From Calliopum simillimum (Eukaryota; Arthropoda; Insecta; Diptera; Lauxaniidae), in the NCBI GenBank assembly GCA_951812925.1, contig OX638368.1, forward strand, positions 74,434,422-74,498,421: a stretch of 64,000 nt of DNA, read 5' to 3'. A model generated the notes under the pieces. The model had not been told where the DNA came from. It was given only the letters and a program-made list of their open reading frames with translations, and ran no database searches. Shown here piece after piece: positions 10,508-19,637 of the stretch; position 1 is the stretch's first letter, and every line of letters starts with the position of its first letter. Made by a program: the position numbers and the translations under genes.

Positions 10508-11333
10508 TACCCTACACCCAGGGTATATTCACTTTGTCCTTCCGTTTGTAACGCAGAGAAGGAGGCGTGGCAGGTATAGAAAAGTACATATATTCTTGAT
10601 CAGCGTCACCTCCTCAGTCGATATAGCCATGTCCGTCTGTCTGTCTGGCTGGCTGGCTGGCTGGGTGGCTGGCTGGGTGGCTGGCTGGCTGGCTGGCTGT
10701 GTGTTGAAATACACTTTTTGAGAAAACTGAGCAAGATAATTCAATGAAATTTGGTACACTGCCTCCGTCGTCAAAGTTAGCTCGGGCGATTGAAAATGAG
10801 CGAAATCGGTCAACGGACACGCCTACCGCCCATACAAAAAATATATTCAAAATGCAATTTTAGGAGTATTTTTCACGACAATGCAACCACAATACACATA
10901 AGTACTACGAATTGTAAGCGCAAGCTCTGAGAAAAAACTGAGCGAATTCGGACAAGAGGGCGTGGCACCTCCTATATAAGCAAAATCTTCAAAACGCTAT
11001 ACTGAAAGCGTTTTTTGAGATATTCGAACCAAATTTGGCTCAGACACTAAAAATTATGAATGAAAGCTCTCAGCAAAAATTGGGTGAAATCGGACAAAGG
11101 GCGTGGCACCTCCCATATGAGCAAAAGATTCAAAATGCTATACTGAAGGAGTTTTTTGAGATAATCCAACTAAATTTCACTCTGACACTAAAAACTATAA
11201 ATGCAAGCTCTGAACAAAAACTGGGTGTACTCGGACAAGAGGGCGTGGCACCTCCCATATAAGCAAACTTTTCAAAATACTGCAGTGTAGGGTATTTAGT
11301 TTTTGGCCAGGCCAAAAGTTACACCCTAACTAG
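10508..11333 (+). mobile_element. DINE-1/INE-1-like element in Penelope copy 2
   Basis: Begins TACCCTACACCCAGGGTATA, a small hairpin-forming end, carries a CTGG microsatellite at 10635-10702 and roughly 130-bp repeats with GGGCGTGGCACCTCC, and ends in CTAG (11330-11333). A perfect hairpin TTTTGGCC-A-GGCCAAAA (11301-11317) lies 12 bases before the end, as in Helitron/Helentron 3' termini. Its orientation and site differ from the copy in the neighbouring Penelope element, so the two are independent insertions. TTA is present on both sides. Confidence 0.75.
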
Positions 11334-11815
11334 TTAATTTAGTAGACAGAGCTGTCTCACTTTCACATAATTGTATAACTGCAAGACTGAATGTCATTAA
11401 AACAAAAAAGAAAAAAGAATCAACAAATGAGTTGCAAAACTCTAAAAATCGTAGGATGGTGGTGCCCTTTATTAATAAAGCATTTTTCAAAGTGCAAACA
11501 CACTTTAAAAAATTAGGCACAATTCCAAAAATTAAGAAAACTTTGAACCAGATTGTAGTTCAAGGCAAGGATCCAACAGAAAAATGGGAAAAAACTGGTG
11601 TTGTTTATAAGCTTTGTTGCAACAATTGTAATGCTGTCTATTATGGGGAAACCAAGAGAAGTTTAAAAGAACGCATAAATGAACATAAACGAAACAAAAA
11701 TCCCGATCATGTTATTTACAATCACATTGTTACCAATAAACATACTTTTGATTTTCAAGGTGTTAAAATTGTAGATAGTGAAAACGACTACAAAAAAAGA
11801 TTACTGTCTGAGTGA
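11334..11815 (+). pseudogene. Penelope linker and GIY-YIG endonuclease (copy 2)
   Basis: After the DINE insertion the Penelope sequence resumes (TTAGTAGACAGAGCTGTC). It lacks 80 bp relative to copy 1 and then encodes the linker and the GIY-YIG domain with VVYKLCCNNC and AVYYGETKRSLKERI. The frame ends early at 11815 because of a short sequence near 11785 not found in copy 1; the lost C-terminal tail can still be read further down in another frame. It is interrupted and therefore a pseudogene. Confidence 0.85.
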
Positions 11816-12252
11816 TAAAAACAACATCAATAGACAGGAAGATGTTTGTAAATTAAATAACACCTACAAACGGCTTTTACAAAAAAACTTTCAATCTTAA
11901 AAAATAAAAATAGAAGTTCATATTAATTATATTAAAATTTTTGACTACCAGTGTAACTACTGTGAAATGTACGGTTTATTAGCTGATGGTTGAGAATAGT
12001 TTTTTACTCTTATACATTTCAATGTTTTTTATATGTCTCTTGTTGATACACATTTTCTGATGTTGCTTTACATGTTTCTTTAAACATTTTATTGTTCACT
12101 CTTGGTTATGTTAAGATCTAACTTTAATATTACTTACTTTTAATCAGAGGTCTGTGTCACTGTTTGACATTTGTGATTTTTTCAAGATTTTTTTTGTAAT
12201 AATTTTGTAAGCTTTGTGCGATTAGTGTTCAAAAATATTGTATTGATTTAAC

Positions 12253-12321
12253 TATTGTATATTTATAGTGTAAACCTGATGAGGTCAACGATTTGTTGAC
12301 GAAACGTCGAAAAATATTAAA
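12253..12321 (+). ncRNA. Hammerhead-ribozyme-like motif in Penelope copy 2
   Basis: Same core as at 8496: CTGATGA at 12276-12282, stem II to 12300, GAAACGTC at 12301-12308. The core is unchanged between the copies although other parts of the elements have diverged. The same caveats apply: a bulged G in stem II and a weak stem I. Confidence 0.55.
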
Positions 12322-12677
12322 GAAAATTGAAATTAATGCACTAGTGTTTTAATAACCTAGGCAAGTTTGCTCCAACAGATCGAACAAAAACAATTTAATA
12401 AAATAAATATAATTTTTGTACGAACGAAGGACTCTTGTGGGTCATGTAATCAGAACGGACGCTATAGCAGTACTAAGTCAAAAATAACAAACATGTTGAC
12501 AGTTTTGCTTCTTACTGTATATACATTAGGGCTGTTAAAAAAAAAAAAAAATTCGAATTTCTTGCTGAAGCAAAAATATATTTTTATTATTTTTATTTTT
12601 AGAATTAATTATAAAATGTTGTCAAACAATTTGAAAAATTTGTTTTAGAGTAATTTAGAAACATTCATTTTGTTTAA

Positions 12678-13092
12678 CTAGCTGCCAACAAATCACGTGT
12701 CAAGTGGTGTTGTGGTGTGTTTTTGAGTAAAAACTCCAACATTATATTGCGCTTTGCAAGAAAAGTATAATATCAACGACTTACAAACAGAGGGGCGATG
12801 CATAACAGGGGAAAAAACAATAAATTAGAACTTTGCATATGCTGCATTGAATTTTTTGCTGTGATTCTCGTCTAATCTATGCAAAAAATGAATAAAGCAT
12901 GCTTGGTCGAGTTCTTGGTTTGCAGGTGAATTCGACTGAAGATCCCATATGGTTATGGGTGAAACGTATCGAAAACCAACCTACCAACAATTTTTTGGTT
13001 TTTTTACCTATGCATTTTGCCTTGTTTTTGTAATGTTGGAACAGTAAGCTCACACCACAAAACCACTTGTCACGTGATTTGTTGGTAGCTAG
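12678..13092. mobile_element. TTAA-flanked foldback MITE
   Basis: Long inverted repeats start CTAGCTGCCAACAAATCACG on the left and GGTAGCTAG on the right, each bordered by TTAA (12674-12677 and 13093-13096). TTAA target sites are used by piggyBac- and Kolobok-type transposases. Related copies lie at 32818-33055, 33060-33490 and 59273-59870, so this is a multi-copy family. No coding capacity. Confidence 0.8.
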
Positions 13093-13096
13093 TTAA

Positions 13097-13465
13097 TGTT
13101 AATCATTATTTGTTAGTACTACATGAAAAAATATGTTTTTTTTTTTTATGTATTGAGTTTGGCCACAGTTCTCCGTCAAACATGATGCACCTAAAAATTT
13201 GATGCCAGTGGCGTTGACAGCATTGCAGTAAAACGGAGCGTCTAATAGCAAAAAACCAAAAATATTTTTAAAGTACATATAAATGACTATAGCTTGACGT
13301 AGGGGATTTTGAAAATATCAATTAACAAAAAAATTACAACCGATTAAAAAAATGTCATGAAATTTTCTCTAAATAAAAGTTCATAAGAAAAGATTAAAAA
13401 ATATGAAAAAAAACCGCTACGTCCTGCCGTAGAGACATGTTTTTTCTACAAAATGCCATCAGGAT
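13097..13465. other. Unassigned AT-rich sequence
   Basis: No gene, RNA or clear transposon was recognised here. The stretch contains A/T runs and a short palindrome around ACGTCCTGCCGTAGAG just before the next minisatellite repeats begin. Confidence 0.6.
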
Positions 13466-13868
13466 CAATATCGGTAAAAGTCCAAATGTATCGAAAAACA
13501 TCCAAAATATCGGTAAAAGTCCAAATGTATCGAAAAACATCCAAAATATCGCTGCAGAACGTCGACAGAGCGCAACGAAACAGGTTTCGTGCAAGCAAGA
13601 GAAAAACAACAACAACAAAATTTCTCTCGCTCCACTGTCTCATTCACTTTCTTAACAACACAGCATAACTCTGTGGGTGTTGTTGTTGTTGTAATTATAT
13701 GGGAAACTTCGATCCTGTTTTTAAATGACTTAATGGCAACTTATGAGGATAATTTTTTGTTTTGTGCATTCTACACCACAGTACCTTTCATACAAAGAAA
13801 ATCGGTTAAATGGTTAGCTCGCAAAAGGGAGGCAAAAAAAACTGTTCACGTATTAATATATAGATATG
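13466..13868 (+). repeat. Short copy of the minisatellite unit plus flank
   Basis: About two 39-bp minisatellite units (13468-13553) are followed by the same right flank as at 1667 (from 13554, ending CACGTATTAATATATAGAT). This copy has only about two units where the others have dozens. The repeat number inside the family is therefore highly variable. Confidence 0.8.
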
Positions 13869-13935
13869 TCAAGCCAATTTTTCTTAATTAATAAAATAAA
13901 AACCACCTGAAATTAAAACATTTACAGTGTTCAAA

Positions 13936-14009
13936 CCCCTTAATTATATTAATAATATTAATTATATTAATAATATTAATTATATTAATAATATTAATTA
14001 TATTAATTA
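13936..14009. repeat. 9-bp TA-rich microsatellite, left part
   Basis: Repeats of TATTAATTA and near relatives. The same array continues at 14900 on the other side of the mariner insertion. Confidence 0.85.
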
Positions 14010-14899
14010 TTGGGTGTACAACTTAAAAACCGGAATTTGACGGTGGATGTCCGTACTAACAAATATCGTGAAAGTTGAACTTTATATATATGTCATTTTG
14101 AAGGTACATTTGACAGCTTACAAAATCAGTCAACAAAACAATTTTATCTTGTGTGCATCATTATTATTTTTCACGATGAATAACTTCAAAAATTGGAGAA
14201 AAAGATAGCATTTGCGGGGGGGTTCTAGTGGGTCATTTTTTTGCAAAGAAAACAGCTGCCGAAAGTCATCGCATTCTTGTAGAAGTTTATGGGGACTATG
14301 CTCCAGCTGAGTCAAGCTGTCGTGAGTGGTTTAAAGTGGTTATTTTGATGTCGAAGACAAAGAACGTCCTGGTCAGGACCAGCTAGGTGTGATCCATTAT
14401 GAGCTGTTGCCAGGTGGCCAAACCATTAATGCTAAATTCTATCGTCAACAATTGATCCAATTGAAGCAAAAAATCCAGGCAGAGCGGCCAACGTATGCGA
14501 CCAGACATGAGTCAATCATTTTCCACCACGATAACGCTCGGCCACATATTGCTGCCCCAGTCAAAAATTACCTGGAAAACAACGGATGGGAAATTTTGCC
14601 TCACCCGCTTTATAGCCCAGACCTTGCACCATCAGACTACCATTTGTTCCGATCGATGCAGAATGCCCTATCAGGAATACGCTTCACTTAAAATCAAGAT
14701 ATCGAAAATTGGCTCGATTCATTTTTGGCCGCCAAGCCGGCGCAATTTTTTTGGGATGAAATTCATTAATTGCCTGAAAGATGGGGAAATGTTGTAGCTT
14801 CCAATGGACAATACTTTGAATAAAATATATTGTAACATTTTTCCACAATAAAGCATCAAATTTCGCTAAAAAATTCCGGTTTTTAAGTTGTACACCCAA
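14010..14899 (+). mobile_element. Deleted mariner element
   Basis: Perfect terminal inverted repeats TTGGGTGTACAACTTAAAAA (extending to ACCGGAATTT) at both ends, with TA on each side. Length is 890 bp against about 1.3 kb for complete mariners, so the element has internal deletions. It sits inside a TA-rich microsatellite, which offers many TA target sites. Confidence 0.92.
14155..14815 (+). pseudogene. mariner transposase relic
   Basis: Fragments in several frames resemble mariner transposase: an N-terminal YGDYAPAE..CREWF piece near 14288, then from 14389 a C-terminal piece with FHHDNARPH (second catalytic Asp) and YSPDLAPSDYHLFRSMQ (third Asp of the D34D triad), ending in an LPERW-like tail after a stop at 14690. 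The middle section with the first catalytic Asp (TGDE motif) is deleted between about 14380 and 14389. Not functional. Confidence 0.88.
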
Positions 14900-15236
14900 T
14901 ATATTAATTATATTAATTATATTAATTATATTAATTATATTAATTATATTAATTATATTAATTATATTAATTATATTAATTATATTAATTATATTAATTA
15001 TATTAATTATATTAAATATATTAATTATATTAATTATATTAATTATATTAATTATATTAATTATATTAATTATATTAAATATTAATTATATTAATCATAT
15101 TAATTGTATTAATTATATTAATTATATTAAATATTAATTATATTAATCATATTAATTGTATTAATTATATTAATTATATTAATTATATTAATTATATTAA
15201 TTATATTTATTATATTAATTATATTAATTATTAATA
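14900..15236. repeat. 9-bp TA-rich microsatellite, right part
   Basis: About 37 copies of TATTAATTA with a few variants, continuing the array at 13936 across the mariner. Open frames through it (Tyr-Ile-Asn repeats) are artefacts. Confidence 0.92.
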
Positions 15237-15325
15237 ATTAACATAATTAACAAGCGTAATTATGGTGTCCGGGAATATTCAACCTGCTCTAGTGAAAAGT
15301 TGACTAGAATGACATAGTGCAGTAT

Positions 15326-15899
15326 TAGGCATGCGCTTATTTTACGATTTTCTGATTTTCGTTCATGCCGCCCCCTGAAATCCTTCTAATGGTCATAAAA
15401 ACAAATACTATGAAGTTTCACGGCGATCGGATAACGATAACCCGGCCCGCAAGAGAGGTCAAGGTCAAGTTGAGGTTTCAGGCAAAAAATAATGAATATT
15501 TTTTTAAACTTAATTAAATTAGTCAAAGCATAACTTTATCTTATAGCAAATTGAAATACCTTTCCAACAAGCTATAATTGTTTAAAATCGGGTAATAAAT
15601 ACGAATTCTATGAATTTTACTTTTATCGACATTAACAAAATTGCCGCAAAATGCTATTCTACTACATATGGTATTTTGCGGCAATTTTGTTAATGCTTTG
15701 ACTAATTTAATTAAGTTTAAAAAAAATTTTCATTATTTTTTGCCTGAAACCTCAACTTGACCTTGACCTCTCTTGCGGGCCGGGTTATCGTTATCCGATC
15801 GCCGTGAAACTTCATAGTATTTGTTTTTTTGACCATTAGAAGGATTTCAGGGGGCGGCATGAACGAAAATCAGAAAATCGTAAAATAAGCGCATGCCTA
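15326..15899. mobile_element. Foldback element with 9-bp target duplication
   Basis: Two inverted arms of about 205 bp start TAGGCATGCGCTTATTTTAC and are nearly identical. The 9-bp direct repeat GTGCAGTAT flanks the element (15317-15325 and 15900-15908). A second inverted repeat sits at the centre (AAAATTGCCGCAAAAT, 15638-15695). Long terminal repeats plus 9-bp duplications suggest a Mutator-like (MULE) non-autonomous element. No transposase. Confidence 0.85.
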
Positions 15900-15908
15900 G
15901 TGCAGTAT

Positions 15909-16959
15909 ATCTCCGAGGGTCTGATCTGTTCCAAAAAACACTTAAAAATACAAAATCTCTGAGGCCAACACGTTGATAACTTACTACTTAGTTTTGTCTT
16001 GCCAAATAAGCTTGCAAACGAAGCGCTATGCAAGAAAAGTATCAACTTTTTCAACAGCAAGGTCATGCAAAGTATCAACTTTTTCAACAACAAGGCCATG
16101 AATTTTTTCAACGAATCAATGCAAAAGGTTAAATAAAGTATGCTTGTAACTTCTTCTGGATGTAGGCAAATGCGTCTAATGAAGTTCACCTATGGTCTTC
16201 CAATAAATTTGTTGTTTCTCTTTTATGCATTTTGATTTGTTTTTGTAATTTTGTTGGTGTTTTACATAAACGCACTGAATAGTAAACTTAACCAACAATG
16301 TCATCTGATCCAAAAAACAATTAAAATTAAAACTAACAATTAATAGTGTAAAGTTTAATAATTAAATATTATTGTTAGGTTAAAGTTATTACAAGTATTT
16401 TATCGACAAGTGTGTCAAAGTTAAAAATTTGAGATATTGTGAAACCCGATATTTCGCATATAGATTTCTGGCATGTTATTTTTAGAAAATGGATTACATT
16501 TAAAATGACTTGACATTCTGGAGACAAATTTCTTTGAAATCGTGCATATGTAAGCGCACTGCAAATTAATCGCTTTCTTTATTTTATGCTCCTTTGCCGT
16601 TGTGCCAAAAATCGGTTTTGCCATTCTAATTAGTTTTCCCTTCGTCGACACTATGATACACGAATAGTCAGAGTTTTAATTCTATGCGTGTTTTTTGTTT
16701 GATATTAACTTCAAGACTAAAAACTAATTTACAATTGCTTATTACAAGACTTACTAAAGAGCGAGAGAGAATGCGTGGTGAATTTACCATTGACAGTTAT
16801 TTACATATTTGCGTATTCCACATTTTGAATATTTATATTTCTTCACATTCGTTTCGGCCTTATGGCTTATAAATGAATAGACTAAAATTTTTTAAAAGAA
16901 TTTAATTTAATTTAATAAAATTGCTTGTACGTATAATTAATGAAAATTTATTTGCACAG
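15909..16959. other. Non-coding sequence upstream of the MAEA exon
   Basis: AT-rich sequence without a recognised gene. It includes a short imperfect duplication of a phrase around AAAGTATCAACTTTTTCAAC (16036-16110). It ends in the 3' splice site TTTATTTGCACAG. It is presumably intronic if further MAEA exons lie upstream; none was recognised. Confidence 0.55.
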
Positions 16960-17084
16960 CTATTGAACCTTACAAAAGTCTTTTCGACTTAAGTCGCTGG
17001 GATCAGTTGGTTTTAAACTTTCGGAATGAAAATTATCGTCTATTTCAACTGTCATCACAATCTTTGTTGAGTGTTGCAATACAG
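16960..17084 (+). CDS. Kaz/MAEA: MAEA/Katazuke exon, CRA region
   Basis: Internal exon between TTTGCACAG and GTAAAT. After a 2-nt split codon it encodes IEPYKSLFDLSRWDQLV, then NFRNENYRLFQL and SLLSVAIQ. This matches the segment of animal MAEA (macrophage erythroblast attacher) between the CTLH/CRA domain and the RING-like domain, aligning residue by residue with the vertebrate ISPYKDLLDPARW..FRY.NYRLHQL pattern. MAEA (yeast Gid9, fly Katazuke) pairs with RMND5/Souji as the catalytic RING pair of the GID/CTLH E3 ubiquitin ligase, which in flies drives protein turnover at the maternal-to-zygotic transition. Single-copy host sequence amid repeats; the upstream exon was not found. Confidence 0.9.
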
Positions 17085-17162
17085 GTAAATTTGTTATATA
17101 AATGTTAATGAAAATATTATGATTTTGTAATGAAAAAATTTACTTAATTTTGTTTAACGTAG

Positions 17163-17305
17163 GCTGGGCTTTCATCTTTAAAAACACCACAATGTTATTC
17201 TGCTAACTGTAAAAATTTGAACTGTCCGGTTTGCCAGGAAGATTTCAATCATATTGCTAAGAAATTGCCCTATTCCCACTGCGTTCAAAGTCGTCTTATT
17301 TGCAG
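17163..17305 (+). CDS. Kaz/MAEA: MAEA/Katazuke exon, RING-like domain
   Basis: Follows a 78-bp intron (GTAAAT...AACGTAG). It encodes AGLSSLKTPQCYSANC, CPVCQEDFNHIAKKLPYSHC and VQSRLIC, ending with a split codon AG before GTAAGG. The CPVC pair and the later His-Cys belong to the degenerate RING of MAEA, which contacts RMND5 and the E2 enzyme. The phase joins cleanly to the exon above (phase 0) and to the exon at 62075 (AG + G = Arg). No disabling change, so this is a functional exon rather than a pseudogene. Confidence 0.93.
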
Positions 17306-17481
17306 GTAAGGTAAAAAGCATTTCTCAGTTTTCTTAAAAAATAATAATAAAAAAAAGACTGCAAATGAACTGCAATGCAAGAAAATTATAATATTAACGG
17401 CTAACTTAAACGGGGCGATGCACAATATAGGAAAAAAATTTGAACATTTGCGTTGATTTTGATTTCTCTTTGATGTGATGT
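17306..17481. other. Kaz/MAEA: Start of the 44.8-kb MAEA intron
   Basis: Donor GTAAGG at 17306. Within about 60 bp the sequence becomes a diverged fragment of the TTAA-flanked MITE family (for example GGGGCGATGCACAATAT; compare GGGGCGATGCATAACAGG at 12792). It ends at the copia target site GATGT (17477-17481). Confidence 0.7.
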
Positions 17482-19584
17482 TGTTATTAGAGTATAATAA
17501 CACAGCGGTTTTATTAAAAACTTGTTTATTGTATCGAAATTTAAAATTTAATAAGAAAATATTTTATACTACAAAGAAAAATGTTTTCTATCACAAACAA
17601 TAAATTATTAGCTCCTATGTTTTTATAAAACATAGCGCCTTGTTTTTGCCCACAATAGCAACGAGAATCAACGCTACCATGAATTATTTATGATTATAAT
17701 TAGTATTTAATTTTTCTTTGCAAACGAGAACTGAATCTCGATTTATTTTATTCTTATTCTTAAGCATTTAATTCATTTCTTTAAAATAAGTAAAAAGTAC
17801 ACACTCATGAATTCAATTATTGTCGTACGATTGTTCAATTATTGTCGCACGATTATTTCATAGTACTAAACATAAGTTTGGTTATTAAACTTAGCTCAGC
17901 ATAGTATATTAAGATATCACAAGCGAACAGAACTATGGTATGCCAGAAACAGCTGCGTGTCAGAAACAGCTGATCCCATTTTGCTACTGCTATGATCATG
18001 AAAAATAACTTCAAGTGAACAGCGTCAGTTCAGTTCAAGTCAGTTCTTCGCGGGCCAGCAAGCCGAGCAGTCGCACAGAAAAATCAGCGGATCAACAGGT
18101 TGATAATTAATTTATTTTTCTTTTCCCTTTTTAGGAATGAGACCTAGCGAGCTCAATACCGACCACGGGTAAACACTTGTGGTCACCTAGTGTTCTCCTG
18201 GTAGGAATTGCCTCTCGTAAAAGTATGTGTGAGGGTGTCCGTAGGTAACACCCTTTCTCTCTCAACCAGACTACGATTTAGCAAGAGACAAACGCGAGTA
18301 TAGAGTAGTCGTGCGAGGTATCACTCGGGTAGAGGTAAAGTCTGCGCTCACCTACAGCCGAGCGTGCCGCCGCTTAACTTAACATATCTGGTGACCCAGT
18401 GTGAGTGTAAGGCGAAGCGCAATAGACAAAACCCTAGGAAGAGAAAACATCAGCCACAGAGAACGTAACCTAGGTGCAGATATTCGCCAGAGAGTGTATA
18501 GATTTGCCTCACAAATCACCTGAACTCACTTGACATCGAGCGTGTTGGTGGCTGTACTCCACTCTCATCTTCGGTATCCCAGTGGTAGAGAGCGAAGTGC
18601 AGCGCAAAAGCAAAAACTCGCAGGAGAAAGAAATAAATAGGTATCAGAGAACATTAGCCGAGCATACGTAACTCACAAGAGCTTCGATAGCTTTGTACTG
18701 TAGGGAGGGGTTACGTCTGCGTTCACCAGACTCACGTATAGTTACCAGTGACGCGTTTTACTGAACTCTTGCAGTCATAAGAGAATGAGAATAGGCAGAA
18801 GTTATTAACTGAGCATAAGATAAAGTATTTTTATTGTGCAGGCGGCAACTGTGCTCACCAGTTTTGCCTAGAGCCGAAAGCAAAAGATATAGCGTGGTAT
18901 TTTATTCCCGTAAAGGGGAACGCAAGGCAGACTCACAAGATAAGGGGAAAAGCAAACATAGCAGGCACTCAGAGAGAAAGTTTTAGCCGGTCTCGTGTAA
19001 CACTGAGCGGTTGTAGGTGTCGTCTGTGTTCACCAGCTTCACCTACAATCACACACGCTGCCCATGACGCCCCTTGTGAGTTGAAAGAGAACGAAGTGAT
19101 CATAGATAGAGTAGTAGAACATGAGATACCCCTGCAGACAAAGAAAACACAAAGGTCACGTATGCAGACAAGACAAAGCGACTAGAGGAGAAAAAAAGTA
19201 AAGAGACTGCGGCGGCCCGCAGAACGACGTCATCACACGGATCGAAGAAAATATACCTCGCAACGCGCTATTCGGTCAGTGTCCGCCATTTTGTGAAAAG
19301 ATAAACTAAGGAAAAAGACTAAGAACACCAGAGATAGATTTAAGAAAACAAAGTGAATCATAGAACTAGCATAAGAAAATCAAGAACAGTGAAGTGATAA
19401 ATAAAAATTTAAGTTAAACTAATCAAGAATATTGTATTGAAGTATTGAAGGTAGGTGACTGCGAATAAATAAATTTTTGTGGTACGAAACCCGAACACGG
19501 CGAGCTAAAACCTCGGCTTCAAAAAGGTTCGTCACAGTAGAATTAGGTAAAGTACAATATTTAGTTATAAATTGAATTATATCA
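17482..19584 (-). repeat. copia 3' LTR, interrupted
   Basis: Matches the LTR at 26700-26895 in two pieces: 17482-17631 and about 19533-19584. The LTR begins TGATATAATTC on the minus strand. The intervening 1.9 kb is foreign. Confidence 0.85.
17640..19532. other. GC-richer insert in the copia LTR, possible retroelement leader
   Basis: The insert interrupts the LTR phrase AAAACACAGTAG, with only CA shared at the junctions. From about 18040 the composition is clearly richer in G+C than the surroundings. It contains loose repeats of a phrase like GTCTGCGTTCACCAGACTCA (18345, 18710, 18845, 19020) and a possible primer-binding-like TGGTGACCCAGTG at 18391 after AACATATC. A spliceable TTTTTAG/GAATG occurs near 18132. 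No long coding frame. It may be the LTR and leader of another retroelement, but the family was not recognised. Confidence 0.35.
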
Positions 19585-19593
19585 CCCCTTCTC
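19585..19593 (-). other. copia polypurine tract
   Basis: GAGAAGGGG on the minus strand lies immediately before the 3' LTR (TGATATAA). This is the expected position for the plus-strand primer of reverse transcription. Confidence 0.75.
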
Positions 19594-19637
19594 AATGTTA
19601 CAAATATTGTACAAAGATTAGGTTCAACAAAACATTA

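Larger units (their letters stand above)
8620..12399 (+). mobile_element. Penelope-like element, copy 2 (near full length)
   Basis: Starts directly after copy 1 and ends with the same 3' sequence (CAATTTAAT, 12391-12399). It contains an N-terminal region, reverse transcriptase, GIY-YIG domain and 3' untranslated region. Damage: a frameshift near 9562; a DINE-like insertion at 10508-11333; an 80-bp deletion relative to copy 1 (the equivalent of 6722-6801); and a short unique sequence near 11785 that shifts the frame. The two tandem copies therefore carry different insertions and deletions. Confidence 0.9.

Noticed and set aside
14888..15085. Tyr-Ile-Asn repeat protein
   Set aside because: Translation of a 9-bp TA-rich microsatellite.
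16960..17305. MAEA exons as a processed pseudogene
   Set aside because: They contain a real intron with GT/AG borders, no stops in frame, and continue in phase at 62075.
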